A stretch of DNA of 64,000 nt from Apodemus sylvaticus (GCF_947179515.1 NC_067485.1:8001360-8065359), one strand, 5' to 3'. Shown: positions 23,682 to 35,595, numbered from the stretch's first letter. Numbers and translations: made by a program. Notes: generated from the letters alone by a model not told the origin.

Positions 23682-25147
23682 GTGAGAGGGCCCGACGGCA
23701 AACTTAGGAGTATTGTTTTGTATTGTGAGTAAGTATCAGGTAATTGGTAAAATTTGCTTCTGATTAAATATACTAATAGAATGTAGGCTGCATATCAGTA
23801 GAGGTGTAGTACTTGTCGGAAACATTACAGGTAGGAAGGGGATGATGACGAGGTCGCTCTGAGAGCCCAGAGATGCTCAGATGCTAAAGTGCTGGCGCCA
23901 CAGCAGTGAAGGACCCCACTTTACACCTGGAGCACCCACAGAGTAGACCCAGATAGGATCCAGTGAGTGCCAGAGCGCAAGCAACTGGATCCTGGATGCT
24001 TGGCTCAGGTTCACCGAGAGGCCTTGTCTCAGGAAAGAGAGAGAAGGTGGAGAGGTAGCGAAGCAGCTAATGCTTGACACACATGTCAGCTTCTGTCTCC
24101 ATTTATACGCACATGGGTGCATGCACGTGGCCCACTCCTGTGCACCCACAAATGAAAGAGAACTTACAGAAAGTGCTGGGAAGGAAAATTTTCATATTTC
24201 ACATATCACTTGTAGAAACTGATACTTCTGCAACTTTCTGTAACAAATTTTAACTAACTGAGATTTCTATTTGCTTAACTAAAAGCACTTATAATATAAA
24301 CATAAAGTTAATCTTTTAGAAACAAGTAGGTCATCTTGTAACAATAGGGAAATAAAGCCACATTTTGAGTCATTTTTAATTTTTCTGTAGGAAAATTAAT
24401 ATTTTGGCATAAGAGCCAGGTTCATCCTGTACTGAGACTCCACTCTCCAGAGTGTGTGAGAAAGCTGTGGCCTGTGAACGTTTGTGTTGTACACAGCAGA
24501 TAACTGAATGGGGCAAGTGAATGGCTCGCTCCGGGAGGCTGGCTCTCTCAGCAGAGTGTCTGGCCTAATGTCAAGGGTGTGGAAGGGTCAGGAACAGAAG
24601 GAGTCCAGGGCAGCGCGAGGTGTGGAAGGAAGGTCTAGCCTGCAGCGTGAAGGAAAGGCTGGGCTGAGTGACAGCTCCAAGGCACGGTCGTTAGAATCAC
24701 GGAACAATGTAAAAATCACACACATGTGTGTGCACATACACATCTACAAGTCACAAGAAATTGTTCATAATTTGTGGCTTGTAATTTTAGCTTGTGATTA
24801 ATGTGACATTAGTTATAAGTCAAAAATTCTAAATTCTTTGAAAACCAAAAGCTTTTTTCATAGCTCAGATTGGCAGCAAAGCCTTAGCTGAATGTATGTG
24901 AACTTATGTAGAATATTGGTTCCACCCAGGGTGACTATCCTCCTGGTGTGGTGTGTAACTAGCAGGTGTCACCTCTTTCCTGTCCCTCACATGGTGATGA
25001 TTGTGTTTTGTTTGGCATTGATGGTTATAGGTAAGCTTTAAGAATCAGACTTATTTCTAGTCCAATGGGTCTCTAGAGACATTGTTTTTATACATCAATA
25101 GGGAGTTTTAAAATGATTATATACTTTGCTTTTAAATTTTTGTCAAG
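23682..25147 (+). other. Agtpbp1 intron, 1.5 kb
   Basis: GTGAGA at 23682 and AG at 25146-25147. One SINE of B3/B4 type near 23860-24150. The rest is AT-rich and shows no other element. Confidence 0.9.
23860..24150 (+). mobile_element. B3/B4-type SINE
   Basis: CAGAGATGCTCAGATGC head, CACCTGGAGCACCCACAGAG body, ending in ACGCACATGGGTGCATGCACG. Confidence 0.45.
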
Positions 25148-25301
25148 ATGCATCTTCAAAAATTGGAATCAGCACACAATCCTCAACAAATCTATTTTCG
25201 AAAAGACGTGCTGTGTGAAACCTTGTCTGGAAACAGCTGTCCTTTGGTGACCATAACAGCGATGCCCGAGTCCAATTATTATGAACATATCTGTCAGTTC
25301 A
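25148..25301 (+). CDS. Agtpbp1: Agtpbp1 (CCP1) internal exon, start of peptidase domain
   Basis: The acceptor is TGTCAAG at 25141-25147 and the donor is GTAAGT at 25302. The 154-bp exon encodes residues about 849-899. The first codon of the exon happens to be ATG, but it is an internal methionine, because the previous exon runs into it in phase 0. Segments such as LCETLSGNSCPLVTITA form the first strands of the M14 carboxypeptidase fold, with LSGN.CP being a family hallmark. The final base starts a split arginine codon completed in the next exon. Confidence 0.95.
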
Positions 25302-26231
25302 GTAAGTCTGTCTTCTTCTCTCAAAACCTCACACATTCTCACTTGTGTTTGCTTTCTGCATGTTTATAACAAATAATTCTAAGAGCAGCCATGATAAGAT
25401 TTGGGTTTTTGTCTTGGTCTTGTGTCTGGCCGGAGATCTCCTCTGTGCCTCAGTTGCTCACTCTGGAAAGTGAGAGAGTCACTTGAGATTTCCTCTCAGG
25501 GTTGCTTTGATAGTCATAATTTTTAGCTCTTAATCTAGAAATCATGCTGAAGCTAAAATACAATAGTATTTTTAGAGTTCAGATATTTTGATAGCTAGCA
25601 CTAAACAGCTACTGTTTTTCTCCACTATTTAAAGTCTAGAATTGCTGTGGCAGTGCAAAGAAGAACACAGTTCAACTTTTCATGAGAGAGCAAGTGTGCG
25701 CACATCAGAGAGAGACAGAGACAGATACGAATACCCTGTGTGGGTGTAGGGGTTGTGAGGTGTGTGGTGTTTGCTGATTGTGTTAAAGGCACAGTGACCT
25801 CTCTGTGTCACACCGGTCTCTGTGCTATTGTTTATACAGATTTAGATTAATATTTTCTTTTTCTCCGTGAGTTTATGAAACACAATTTTATACTTTAAAC
25901 TTTCCTAGGTGCTATTCTTTGTAAAACTGTGTTTATCCTCGAGAACTAACCTTTTTCAAGTTACATTAATCTATAGAACGTGATCAAGTGTTCCCTGTGC
26001 TGGACATTATCACACTGCGTGTGTTCATGTTACAGACTGCTGCGCCTGGCAGCTCCCAGGCAGCTTTGTTGCTTTCTCTGTAGGGCCAGTGCAGAGTGTG
26101 TGTGTTGTGTGTGCACAGTAACTTTCCACTGGGATTCACAACCCAGAAGAGTTCTAGAGCCCCAAAGTGAAACACCACTCAAAGTTTTAGTAGCTGTTGA
26201 TTTTAATTGAGCTTTTTTGTGTGCACTTTAG
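25302..26231 (+). other. Agtpbp1 intron, 0.9 kb
   Basis: GTAAGT at 25302 and AG at 26230-26231. No repeat that I can name. It contains a short GA/CA-rich patch near 25680-25740. Confidence 0.9.
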
Positions 26232-26412
26232 GAACTCGCCCTTACATTTTCTTGTCTGCTCGGGTACATCCTGGAGAAACTAATGCGAGCTGGGTCATGA
26301 AAGGAACACTGGAGTACCTCATGAGCGATAGCCCGACTGCCCAGAGCTTGCGGGAGTCTTACATTTTTAAAATTGTCCCCATGCTAAATCCAGACGGTGT
26401 CATCAATGGAAA
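26232..26412 (+). CDS. Agtpbp1: Agtpbp1 (CCP1) exon with the HxxE zinc motif
   Basis: The acceptor is CTTTAG with AG at 26230-26231, and the donor is GTAAGT at 26413. The 181-bp exon encodes residues about 900-960. It contains IFLSARVHPGETNASW, in which the HPGE tetrad supplies two of the three zinc ligands (H912 and E915). A downstream block with KIVPMLNPDGVINGN contains the NPDG loop common to M14 peptidases. All expected residues of an active metallopeptidase are present, so this is not a pseudo-enzyme. It is read in phase with the exons on both sides. Confidence 0.97.
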
Positions 26413-27108
26413 GTAAGTTAAGCAGTGGTCGCAGGAGTGTCATAGGTTGGTGTAGTGGCTGTATTTAGTTTGCTGATCTAATAGTGTTCAAATCAATTCA
26501 AATAATGTGTTTGATGATTTTTTTTCTAGGAGAAAAACCAAATATCTGGAGGGTAATACATCAGACTTTTAAATGCATGTGTTAATGTTATGATTCCACG
26601 GGAATATAACTTTATAAAATCTTCGTTGAGTTGTCTTAGAAAGCTATGTCAGGATGTAAGCTTCTAGTACACACTCCCTGCTTCCTTTGTTGAGCGTGTT
26701 TCTATAGACTGGTGCTTGACAACACTATGAGGAAAGGAGAGTGTGTTTATACTTCTTCAAGACTACATAATTTTCATATATTTGCCTTTCTCACATAGTG
26801 TGTGTACAAAACAGCTAACTCACTAGCATACAGAGTTAGTGTAGCAAGTGGTTCCTATTTAGTCAAGAGGGAATGGGCTTATTAATAATACATTTTATAC
26901 AGTACAGAAGAAAAGCCTAGAATTGACACTGGTTTTACAACTTACAAAAGTCTGTTTTAAATTTGAAATCACCATGGTTACATAAATGTGACATAGGATT
27001 CTCCGTGTAGTAGATGATGGATACACGTTTGCTTAGTGAGTATGATTCTGGGCCCTGTCTGCATTTCCTTGAATCCTTACTTTTGTTTTTCTGTCTCTGT
27101 GTGTGTAG
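26413..27108 (+). other. Agtpbp1 intron, 0.7 kb
   Basis: GTAAGT at 26413 and AG at 27107-27108. AT-rich and apparently free of repeats. I see nothing else in it. Confidence 0.9.
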
Positions 27109-27238
27109 TCACCGCTGCTCCTTAAGTGGAGAGGATTTGAACAGACAGTGGCAAAGTCCAAACCCAGAGTTACACCCCACGATTTACCACGCCAAGGGAC
27201 TGCTGCAGTATCTGGCCGCAGTGAAGCGCTTACCTCTG
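27109..27238 (+). CDS. Agtpbp1: Agtpbp1 (CCP1) exon with the NR substrate-binding motif
   Basis: The acceptor is GTGTGTAG with AG at 27107-27108, preceded by a pyrimidine- and TG-rich stretch. The donor is GTATGT at 27239. The 130-bp exon encodes residues about 960-1003 and includes RCSLSGEDLNRQWQSP. The NR pair (about N971/R972) corresponds to the M14 residues that bind the C-terminal carboxylate of the substrate. The rest, HPTIYHAKGLLQYL, is a helix of the catalytic domain. The exon ends on a codon boundary, ahead of an 8.4-kb intron filled with L1 sequence. Confidence 0.96.
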
Positions 27239-27688
27239 GTATGTGGCTGGGCTTGCTGGCCTGTGTTCACATACATGTATTTACTGATCACGGCTTAGTG
27301 CATTTTAAGTTATATTTTTATATTAGCATACAGAGTGACATTCTTCACCATGAATCTTCACCCTTCTGTGTTCTTACACCTTGTTCTTCTTCCTGTCCCT
27401 ACCCACTGCCTTTCCCCATCCTTGTTCCCACCCCTTGCTGGTTCTCTAACTTCCTCAACGGGTCCCCTGTTCTGCTATCTTATTGCCTGTGTGCCATTTC
27501 CCTATCTAGTTTTGTGACGTGTATGTGTATAAATTAGTTACACATCTATAAATGCAATTCTAAATCTAAGTTCCACATATATCCACATATATATACCAGT
27601 ATTTGTTTTTCTGTATTTAGTTGATTGCATTTACTAAAATGATTTCTAGTTGCATCTGTTTTCACAGATGCATAAAATTCCTCATCTG

Positions 27689-27768
27689 GGTTAGAGTTGT
27701 GTGGTTGGATCATACAGTAGCTCTCAGTCGAGTTAGAGTTGTGTGGTTGGATCATACAGTAGCTCTAA
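27689..27768 (+). repeat. Two-copy 42-bp tandem duplication
   Basis: TTAGAGTTGTGTGGTTGGAT and the following bases to CATACAGTAGCTCT occur at 27691 and again 42 bases later at 27733. Confidence 0.9.
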
Positions 27769-28001
27769 TTTTAGCTTTTTCTTTGAGGAATGTCCATACT
27801 GATTTCCATAGCTACTGCACACATTTATAGTTCTGAACAGTGAACAGTGTTCCTCTTCTGTCCATCCCTAGCAGTTTGGATTTTAATGATAGCTATCCTG
27901 GTTAGGGTGAGATAAAGCTCAGAGAAGCTTTGATTTACATTTCTCTGATGGCTAGGGATGTCAAATACTTTCTAAAAAACAACAACAACAAAATGACATT
28001 T

Positions 28002-28130
28002 ATTTCTTTATCTTTGCATGTGTAAGGGATGGTGTACCTGTCCACAGTGCGGATATGGACATCCGGGACTGGTGGAGTTGTTTCTCTTCTCCCGCCTTCT
28101 GGGTTCCCAGACTGCTTTTCAAGTACTTAT
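28002..28130 (-). mobile_element. SINE fragment inside the L1
   Basis: CTTTGCATGTGTAAGGGATG and CTGGGTTCCCAG resemble a degraded reverse B3/B2 SINE. Confidence 0.4.
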
Positions 28131-28227
28131 TAGCCATCTCTATTTATTCTTTGAGAACTATTCATTTTTGGTTCATTATGCTGCTTATTGAATGGGCCAT
28201 TTTATTTTTTTAGTGTTTAATTAAAAA

Positions 28228-28375
28228 ATGATTAGCCAAGCAGTGGTGGTACATACCTTTAATCCCAGCAGTTGGGAGGCAGAGGCAGGCAGATTTCTGA
28301 GTTTGAGACCAGCCTGGTCTACAGAGTGAGTTCCAGGATGACCAGAGCTACACAGAGAAAACCTGTCTTGAAAAA
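28228..28375 (+). mobile_element. B1 SINE inside the L1
   Basis: AAGCAGTGGTGGTACATACC, GGGAGGCAGAGGCAGGCAG, GAGACCAGCCTGGTCTACAG, then an A-rich tail. Good B1 match. Confidence 0.9.
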
Positions 28376-28477
28376 AAATATTTATAGTGTTTACATATTA
28401 ATTATCAGATGTGTAGTTGGTAAATATCACCCCAACAACAACAACAACAAAACCAAAACCAAAACACAAACAGAAGA

Positions 28478-28740
28478 TGTGGGGCTAGAAATATGGCTTA
28501 GTGATTAAGAGCATTTCCAGAGGATCCACTTTGATTGCCAAGTACAAATATGGCTGCTCAAAATGATCTGTAACTCTGGTTCTAAGGCATCCAATGTCTG
28601 CTGGCCTCTACAGTCAGCAGGTCACATCTGGTGTGTGTGTGTGTGTGTATGTGAGTATGTGTGTGTGTATGCATATGCAGGCAAAATATCCAGGTTTATT
28701 AAATGAAATATTTTTTAAAACATTTTAAAGAATAAAAAAG
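28478..28740 (+). mobile_element. B2-type SINE with (TG)n
   Basis: GGGGCTAGAAATATGGCTTAG head, then a (TG)n tract at 28630-28670 and an A-rich tail. Confidence 0.65.
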
Positions 28741-28915
28741 ATGTATGTGTCTGTGTGAATGTTTGACACATGTTCATGTGCCTGAGCAGGTCTGACAAGG
28801 GCATGGGGCCCTTGGAGCTAGATTTATAGGTGGTTGTGAGCAGCCCAGGGTGGGAGCCAGGAATGTAGCCCAAGTCCCCTCAGAAGAAGAGCTGATACTT
28901 GTGAGCTTTCAGCCA
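28740..28915 (-). mobile_element. B3-type SINE
   Basis: Reverse B3: GCATGGGGCCCTTGGAGC, GTGGTTGTGAGCAGCCCAG, GTCCCCTCAGAAGAAGAGC. Confidence 0.55.
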
Positions 28916-29189
28916 GTCTTGAAGGGCTGCCAGGGATCATTTCCTGTGTCATGCAGGTACTGTAAATGTAATCCCATTTGCTAATTGGAATTTTCTCCTG
29001 TGCTACTTGTTTTTTTTTTTTTTAGAAAGGCCTTGCCTATACCTGCTCCTTGGGGTGCTTTCCTCTAGTATCTTAAAACCTTCAGGTCTTTGATGCGTTT
29101 GATGTATGCTGTGCTAGCTGTGAGATGCAGATGTGTGTCCAGATGTGGAGACCTAGGTTCTCCAGATCATTATTAAGAAGGTTATTTTT

Positions 29190-29480
29190 TTTCTACTTTT
29201 CTATTGCTCTGATAACATCATGATCCAGACCGTTTTAGAAGATAGTTTATGTGGGGCATAGAGATTGTGACAGCAGGCAGGCAGGCATGGCGCTGGAGTG
29301 GTGTCTGAGAGATCATGGGGACACAGTCATTAGTCAGAGCCCTAATTGGGAATGGTGTAGACTTTTGAAACCTCAAAGCTCACCTCCAGCTACACACCTT
29401 CTTCAATAAGGCCACACCTGTTAATATTTCCCAAACAGTTCTACCAACTGGGATCCAGTATTGTACTATTTTAGCCTATG
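29190..29480 (+). mobile_element. Dispersed rodent repeat, related to 45188 copy
   Basis: TTCTATTGCTCTGATAACATCATG, GGCAGGCATGGCGCTGGAG and AAGGCCACACCTGTTAATA match the family that begins GTTGCTGTGAAGAGACACC at 45188. Confidence 0.55.
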
Positions 29481-29763
29481 GGGACTGTTTGCGTCTGTAC
29501 TGTGTGACTTTGCCTCTGGTTGTAACTATGCATGTTTTGAGTCTTTAGTTCTATAGTTTTTCTGCCTGTATTTATGCCTGTGCCACACCCAGTTTATGTC
29601 CATAGATCTCTGCTTCCGGCTTGGCTTTTCTGTAAGGATTGGCTGATCTGTTTAGAGTCATTTTGTGTTTCCATATGGATTTTAGGGTTGGTCTTGTTTC
29701 TCTGAAGACTGAGAGTGCATTGACCCTGTAGATCACTCTTGGTGCTGTGTTCACTCTCACAGT

Positions 29764-30358
29764 GTGAATTCTGTCAGCCCGTGACATGGATGTCCATGCA
29801 TTTCACAGTATGAACTCTGTCAGCCCGTGACATGGATGTCCGTGCATCTCACACTGTAAACTCTGTCAGCCTGTGACATGGATGCCTGGGCTTCTCACAG
29901 TGTGAACTCTGTCAGCCTGTGACATGGATGTCCGTGCATCTCACACTGTGAACTCTGTCAGCCCGTGACATGGATGTCCGGGCTTCTCACAGTGTGAACT
30001 CTGTCAGCCTGTGACATGGATGTCCGTGCATCTCACAGTGTGAACTCTGTCAGCCCGTGACATGGATGTCCGGGCTTCTCACAGTGTGAACTCTGTCAGC
30101 CCGTGACATGGATGTCCATGCATCTCACACTGTGAACTCTGTCAGCCTGTGACATGGATGTCCGGGCTTCTCACAGTGTGAACTCTGTCAGCCTGTGACA
30201 TGATGTCCATGCATCTCACAGTGTGAATTCTGTCAGCCTGTGACATGACGTCCGTGCATCTCACACTGTGAACTCTGTCAGCCTGTGACATGACGTCCAT
30301 GCATCTCACACTGTGAACTCTGTCAGCTTGTGACATGATGTCCATGCATCTCACAGTG
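29764..30358 (+). repeat. 46-bp minisatellite, about 13 units
   Basis: Units beginning GTGAACTCTGTCAGCC start near 29764, 29811, 29857, 29903, 29949, 29995, 30041, 30087, 30133, 30179, 30224, 30269 and 30314. The unit is 46 bp, with one of 47 and the last ones 45. The last units lack a G in ATGGATG. It lies inside the antisense L1, and its unit resembles the L1 segment that flanks it. Confidence 0.95.
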
Positions 30359-33145
30359 TCTTTCACATTTTCACAGTCTCACAAGTTTTCATGTAGCGGC
30401 TTTCCTCTCCTTGGTCAGGCTTATTTCTAGGCATTTATTATTTCATAATAAAATGAGTGGGGTTGTTTCCTTCTCATTCTCTTGACAAACTCTTTATTGA
30501 CCCCCAGGTCAGTGCTGACTCCTGCTCTGTCTTTGTGCACATTGATGGTGCTGGCATGTGGCCGCAAGTCATAGGCGGATTCTAGTAGGCTCTGGGATCT
30601 TCCAAGTACAGGAGAAGGTTTCTGGTTTTGTTTTTATTTTTGCAAATAGGAACATTTTGACTTCTTTTCCTACTTGTGTGCTGTCTCTCTCTTTTTATCG
30701 TTTCAACCAAAGCCCAGAGCACAATTGGAGAAAGTGGGCACCCTTGCCTTGTTCCAGATTTTGGAGGAAATGCTCTCAGTTTCCCCTATTTAGTGTAATA
30801 TTGATTGCAGGCTTGTGTTATACAGCCTAATGGTGTTGCTATTCCTAGTTTCTTTAGATTCTTTGTGAAGGGAAGTTGGGCCTGCTGAAGGCTTTGTCTG
30901 TGCAATTTCTGTCTCCAAGCCATTTATTTATGTGCCATATGACTCTTACTGACTCGTGTGCATTCAACCAACCTGCACAGGATGAGACCCGCTCAGTCTT
31001 GATGGCTGATCACAACATGGTCTTGAGTTTGTTTTGTAAGGCTTTTATTGATCATTTTTGCAAGTGTGTTCATCTGGAAACTGGCCTCCAGGAGTTTGTA
31101 CCTGTTTGTGATGCTGAGCCCTGTTTGGTGTGGTGGTGGTGCTGGCTTTCTAGAATGGGGTTGGCTCTGTTCCTGCCTCTTTGTTTTGGAAGATTATGAG
31201 TTCTTCTGTAAAGGTATGATAGAATTGACAGTGAACTATCCAGTCTATGTTGCAATATATTTTTGAAATTACTGCTTCAATTTCAATTATTGTAATTCTG
31301 TTTAAGTTGTTTGTATTGTCTCAGTGTAATTTTGTTAGGTCATATGTGTCACAGGATGTGTCCATTTCTTCTAGGTTTTCTAGCTTATATAGGATTCTCT
31401 TTTCATTGGAATCTACAGTATTGTCTGTCTTCCATCTCTTTTGACCCTGCCTGCTGTTCTCCCTCTGCTCTGGTGGGTAGAGGGCATTTACATTTAAGGT
31501 TGCTAATGAGATAGTTTATTAGTTGCTCTAATTTTGCTGCCTTTGCCCTGGTTGTTTGGATTAATATTTCTTCTGTACTCTTCTGGCACATGGAGTTGAC
31601 TGGTTACTGTGTTGGAAATGAAGACTTCTTCATCTCTCCTGCCGTGCAGGAGAAACCTGTGTTCTCATGACTGTGACACTGTCTTCTTCCTCTGCGTAGT
31701 GTTCTCTCGTGTCATCTTGGTGGTCATGAGCTGCCACATTACATTAGTTTGTGTTTGTCATAAACATCTTTGTTTACCCCTCGCTTTAACAAAGATAGCT
31801 TTTCTGCACAGAGCAGTCTCACTTGGTAGTTGCTTTTAAGGTTTTAAATGTATCACAGGGTTGCTGGTAAGACTGGCTGTTCTTCCAGCGCTTCTGTCTG
31901 TGAAGGTGAAGGATACTTTCCTTTCTGCTCTTACCATTGCGATTGTGTTGTATTGTCAATGTCTTCACTGACTATAGTAAGTATTGGGGAAGTTCTCTGT
32001 TCATGTGTCTTTGGGGCTCCAAATGTTTCTTGTGTTTGAAAGTTGATTTCCCAAAGTTCGGGAATTTTCCATTCTAATTCTATTGGACAGAGTCTGTGCC
32101 TGGGTGTTTGTGTCCGCTCCTTCCCTCCCCTGCAGACCTAGTCCCAGGATCATGTATTCCTGTTTCGATGAGTTGAGCTCGTTCTGATTGTTGTCCCACT
32201 GAAGCTCGAACACAGCATCTTGTAAGCTTGTAAACCCTCCATTCTCCATGCTTTCTTACACTTGGGCGAGTCTGTTGTTGTGGCTTTCTCCCGTGAGTCT
32301 TGTTTTGAGTCTCTGAGCTTTCCATTTTTAACATAGCATCTCCCCTAAATGTCAGTTTCCTTACGGGCTTTCTCAGGCATGCTGCTGTTGTCTCAGTGGT
32401 CTGGCTCTGTGTACTGCTGCCGTGATGTTCTTCTCCAGGCAACAAGCTGAACTTTCCTGCTGTTGGGGCCTCTTTATGCCTGTGCTCACTTTTACCAGCA
32501 TTTGGAATCTTCACCCGGTGTCCTGTGTATTCCAGTATCTGTGAACTCGGGAATGCAGGAGCTGGGATCTTTTCGAGGAGTTCTGTTGCAAGTGTTCCCT
32601 TGTTGGGTTTCTCTGCTGTACTTTGAGGTCTGTTGGTTTGGATGGATCTTCTGGTTTCAGCAGTGGGGATCCTTTTATTGTTCATTTTACCCTTGAAGGC
32701 TAAGTCCCCAGTCTCATTCATCCAGACAAAAGCCAGCTGCCATCTCAGTAACAACATATACTTAGAAATTATTTAGTATAAGTGTGGAAATAGTCAATGA
32801 ATGAAATAATAGAAGGAGACAGGTGGGCAAAGAGGAGAAGCAATGCTAAAGGCAAGAAAGAGGCAGAGAGTAAAAGTTAGCAAGAGATTAAGGAAAGATT
32901 AAGGAAACAGGAGGGGGCTTCTCAATTACAAGAGAATTAAAGATCAAAAGTAGTTAAGTGTAAGAAGGCAATAAGAAATACATGAGTTGAAGTCAGCGCT
33001 GCAGAGTACAGCAAAAGGGCGGTAGAGGAGAGCCCTGCCCAGTGGGGAGAAGCCAGATGAGAGGGCCCGTGGATGGGACCAGCAGTGAAACAGTTAAAGG
33101 TAGTGCTGTATGTGTGTGCTGCCCCCTCCGGGCCCCCCACCCCCC

Positions 33146-33470
33146 ATACATACAGTGATGGATGCATGTACTGCTCCTGTGTACACACAGTGATGTATGT
33201 GTGTGCTGCCCCTGTGTACACACAGTGAGGGATGTATGTACTGCTCCTGTGTACACACAGTAACATATGTGTGTGCTGCTCCTCTCTACAGACAGTGACA
33301 TATGTGTGTGTTGCCCTTGTGTACACACAGTGACATATGTGTGTGTTGCCCCTGGGTACACACAGTGATGTATGTTTGTGCTGCTCCTGTGTACACACAG
33401 TGAAGGATGCATGTGCTGCCCCTGTGTACACACAGTGATGAATGTGCATGCTGCTCCTGTGTATATAGAA
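33146..33470 (+). repeat. 35-bp minisatellite, about 9 units
   Basis: CTGTGTACACACAGTGATG-type units recur every 35 bases (for example at 33181, 33216, 33251 and 33286). Because 35 is not a multiple of three, the reverse strand is open in several frames and gives long artefactual frames rich in CVYTGAAHTY. Confidence 0.93.
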
Positions 33471-35595
33471 GGGTAGGCCTTGCAAGAGGACAAAAGGAAG
33501 ATCCCAAGAGTAAGAAGACCTGCTGTCGGAGCTACTTCTGCCTGGGTTCTTAGGAACTGGAGACTGCCAGGTCCATGGGTAGAAGCAGGAGCTGAACTGC
33601 ACACGCCTATCTTTTTCATGTGATTTATGCTGCTGCTGCGTCTGTATTGGGTGAATGCTGGTCCCCAGAGCTATCCTCAGTGTGGGAGTGTTCCTTCTTG
33701 TTGAACCAGGGGCCTCTGCTGGCCACATTTAGCTTTGCATCCCTGTGGAAGAGCCTCCTGAGGTTTCCAAATCCTGTTTTTTGGGGGGCGGCACAGTGGT
33801 GGTGGTGTCTGTTTGGCTCAGGGATGTCTCGTAAATGCCTGAGGATTTGCCTGCCTGTGTGAAGCAGTCACAGCACTGGGACCTGTGCCTTTAGGCTTCG
33901 AGGACTTTCTGATACTAACCATGCTACCGAGGGCTGCTAGACAGGAAGTACGCCCTGGAACTTCTCCAGCTCTATATCACTGAACAGCAGACCCGGGCTG
34001 CACCTGCTGGCCTGGGGCTCAGAGCTGTCAAATTCCAGGTTATTCTCAATGAATGATGTGCTTCTGGGCACTGAGTGCACTGCTCTCTCTGCCAGCCTGT
34101 CCCTGACCTTGCTGCTTCAGCCGTCCCCTTCAGCTGTTCACTCTCCGTCCTTCTGTCCACATATCCTCTCTGCTTCCACAGTTGTAGCTGGTTGTTGGTC
34201 TCAGGTGCAGAGGTAGCTCAGTTTTAAAGTTCAGATTTGGTCTTAGGATGTCTTTGGCTGCTATCCTCTGAATCTCATGTTATGGTATGTGACAAGTAGT
34301 TTCTAGCCACCACTGACCTGTTTGCCAAAGGAATCAGCATCTCACCAAAACCCTTGACTAGAGTTGAGGGTTGAGGGTCATGGGTTGGGTATTTATTTTG
34401 CCCTCTGCTTCTCACATTTTTCCTGCCCTTCCCAATATCTTCCCCTTACATGCTTTGTAGATTTCTCTGTGGGATGCCTTCTCTGTCTCTTATGGACTCA
34501 CACATAGGCAGCCTCTAGCCTTAATCTTCCTGGAATCCTGTGATTTAGTACTTTATATGTTATTTTCTGATTATAAAAGCTAGCTGTTAATTTCAAAATC
34601 CTTTCTGTTACCTTTTTCAGTGATTATAGTATCAAGTTAGTGATGTATTCTTGTTGTTTAGAATTTGTATTAACCTTTTACTTTTTGTTTATGAATATTA
34701 ATGGTAGGTCATGTGCTTCAGACTTTAACCTGTTGTGTGACCAGCACAAGGCAATAGCATATTTCACCACAGTATACGTATGTTCCTTTGAAACCCAAGC
34801 CCCAGGGTACAGCACAAGCACAGCTGGAATGCTGTGGACCGCCACTGGGCTTCATACAGTGTCTGTCCTCACCAGTTTTGATTAGAATGTTCCTTTTTTT
34901 TATATTAGTGTCTAAATTATCTAATCATGCATTCAGGAGGAGAAAAATGGAGGAGTGAAATTAACATGTTATTTTTCATATTTAAAAGTTTTGTGAATAT
35001 TTTCTCATGAAAGCATTTTCATGTTCTTTTAAATTAGTTAGATATTTTAACAGCTGTTTGAGGCTGTACTGACTGTATCTGCATACCTGATATGGAGTCA
35101 CATTCATTGTAAGTGTTGAGTAGGAGATAAAGAATCGTAGAGCTTGAGAATTTATCAATTTGAACATTAATTATAAATCCTTACCCAAATGGGGTTTTAT
35201 TTCTTACTAAATTGATGGGTCTTTTAAATGAAATGACTAAAAGAGACATCTTGATTGGCTTGATATTATCTGTATATATTGGTAGTATATGAATGTGAAG
35301 ATCCAAAATTTTATTTTGGCAACAGGTTTGTTTTAATTTATCCTAAAGTTACTACAGTAAAATCACAGTAAAGCACTCTTTTACAACCGTGAATGCAAAA
35401 ACCCATAACTGCTTATGGGGAAAATTATTTTAGACATAGAATGAAACTACAAATTTAGACCTCACAGAGTGGGGTTAGCATTACCCAGCTTGCTGAACAT
35501 TTTATGTGAACATACTGGACCAACAAATGTGTCTTTTGAGATGTACTATGTGTAGATCCAAGGCTTTAATTGCTAAAATATATGATCTCTTTAAG

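Larger units (their letters stand above)
27540..32760 (-). mobile_element. Antisense L1 (old Lx-like), decayed, with nested insertions
   Basis: Successive blocks match the mouse L1 ORF2 and ORF1 regions in reverse order. Examples are TTTGATTTACATTTCTCTGA near 27935, a FLANKING AAGGCCTTGCC block near 29025, GAGAAAGTGGGCACCCTTGC near 30728 and AACCTTAAATGTAAATGCCC (reverse) near 31480. It is interrupted by SINEs (28002, 28228, 28478, 28740), a dispersed repeat (29190) and a minisatellite (29764). It is full of stops and cannot encode active proteins. The L1 5' region may extend to about 34450. Confidence 0.6.
27239..35595 (+). other. Agtpbp1 intron, 8.4 kb, mostly antisense L1
   Basis: GTATGT at 27239 and AG at 35594-35595. 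From about 27540 to at least 32760 it is dominated by a decayed antisense L1 with nested SINEs and a 46-bp minisatellite. A 35-bp minisatellite follows at 33146. From about 34450 to the next exon I see only AT-rich unique sequence. Confidence 0.85.

Noticed and set aside
25148..25150. ATG at the first base of an exon as a start codon
   Set aside because: The preceding exon ends in phase 0 and reads directly into it; the conserved protein continues through. It is an internal methionine.
29764..30358. Regular direct repeats that look like a CRISPR array
   Set aside because: There are no unique spacers between repeats; units are contiguous, and the genome is mammalian. It is a minisatellite.
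32080..32757. 225-codon frame on the minus strand
   Set aside because: It lies in the antisense L1 region near the expected ORF1 side, but does not read as an intact ORF1 protein and has no support as a gene. Treated as L1 remnant.
32937..33728. 263-codon frame on the minus strand with a Cys/His-rich repeat
   Set aside because: It runs through the 35-bp minisatellite, and similar frames exist in other phases. No conserved domain; artefact of a stop-free unit.
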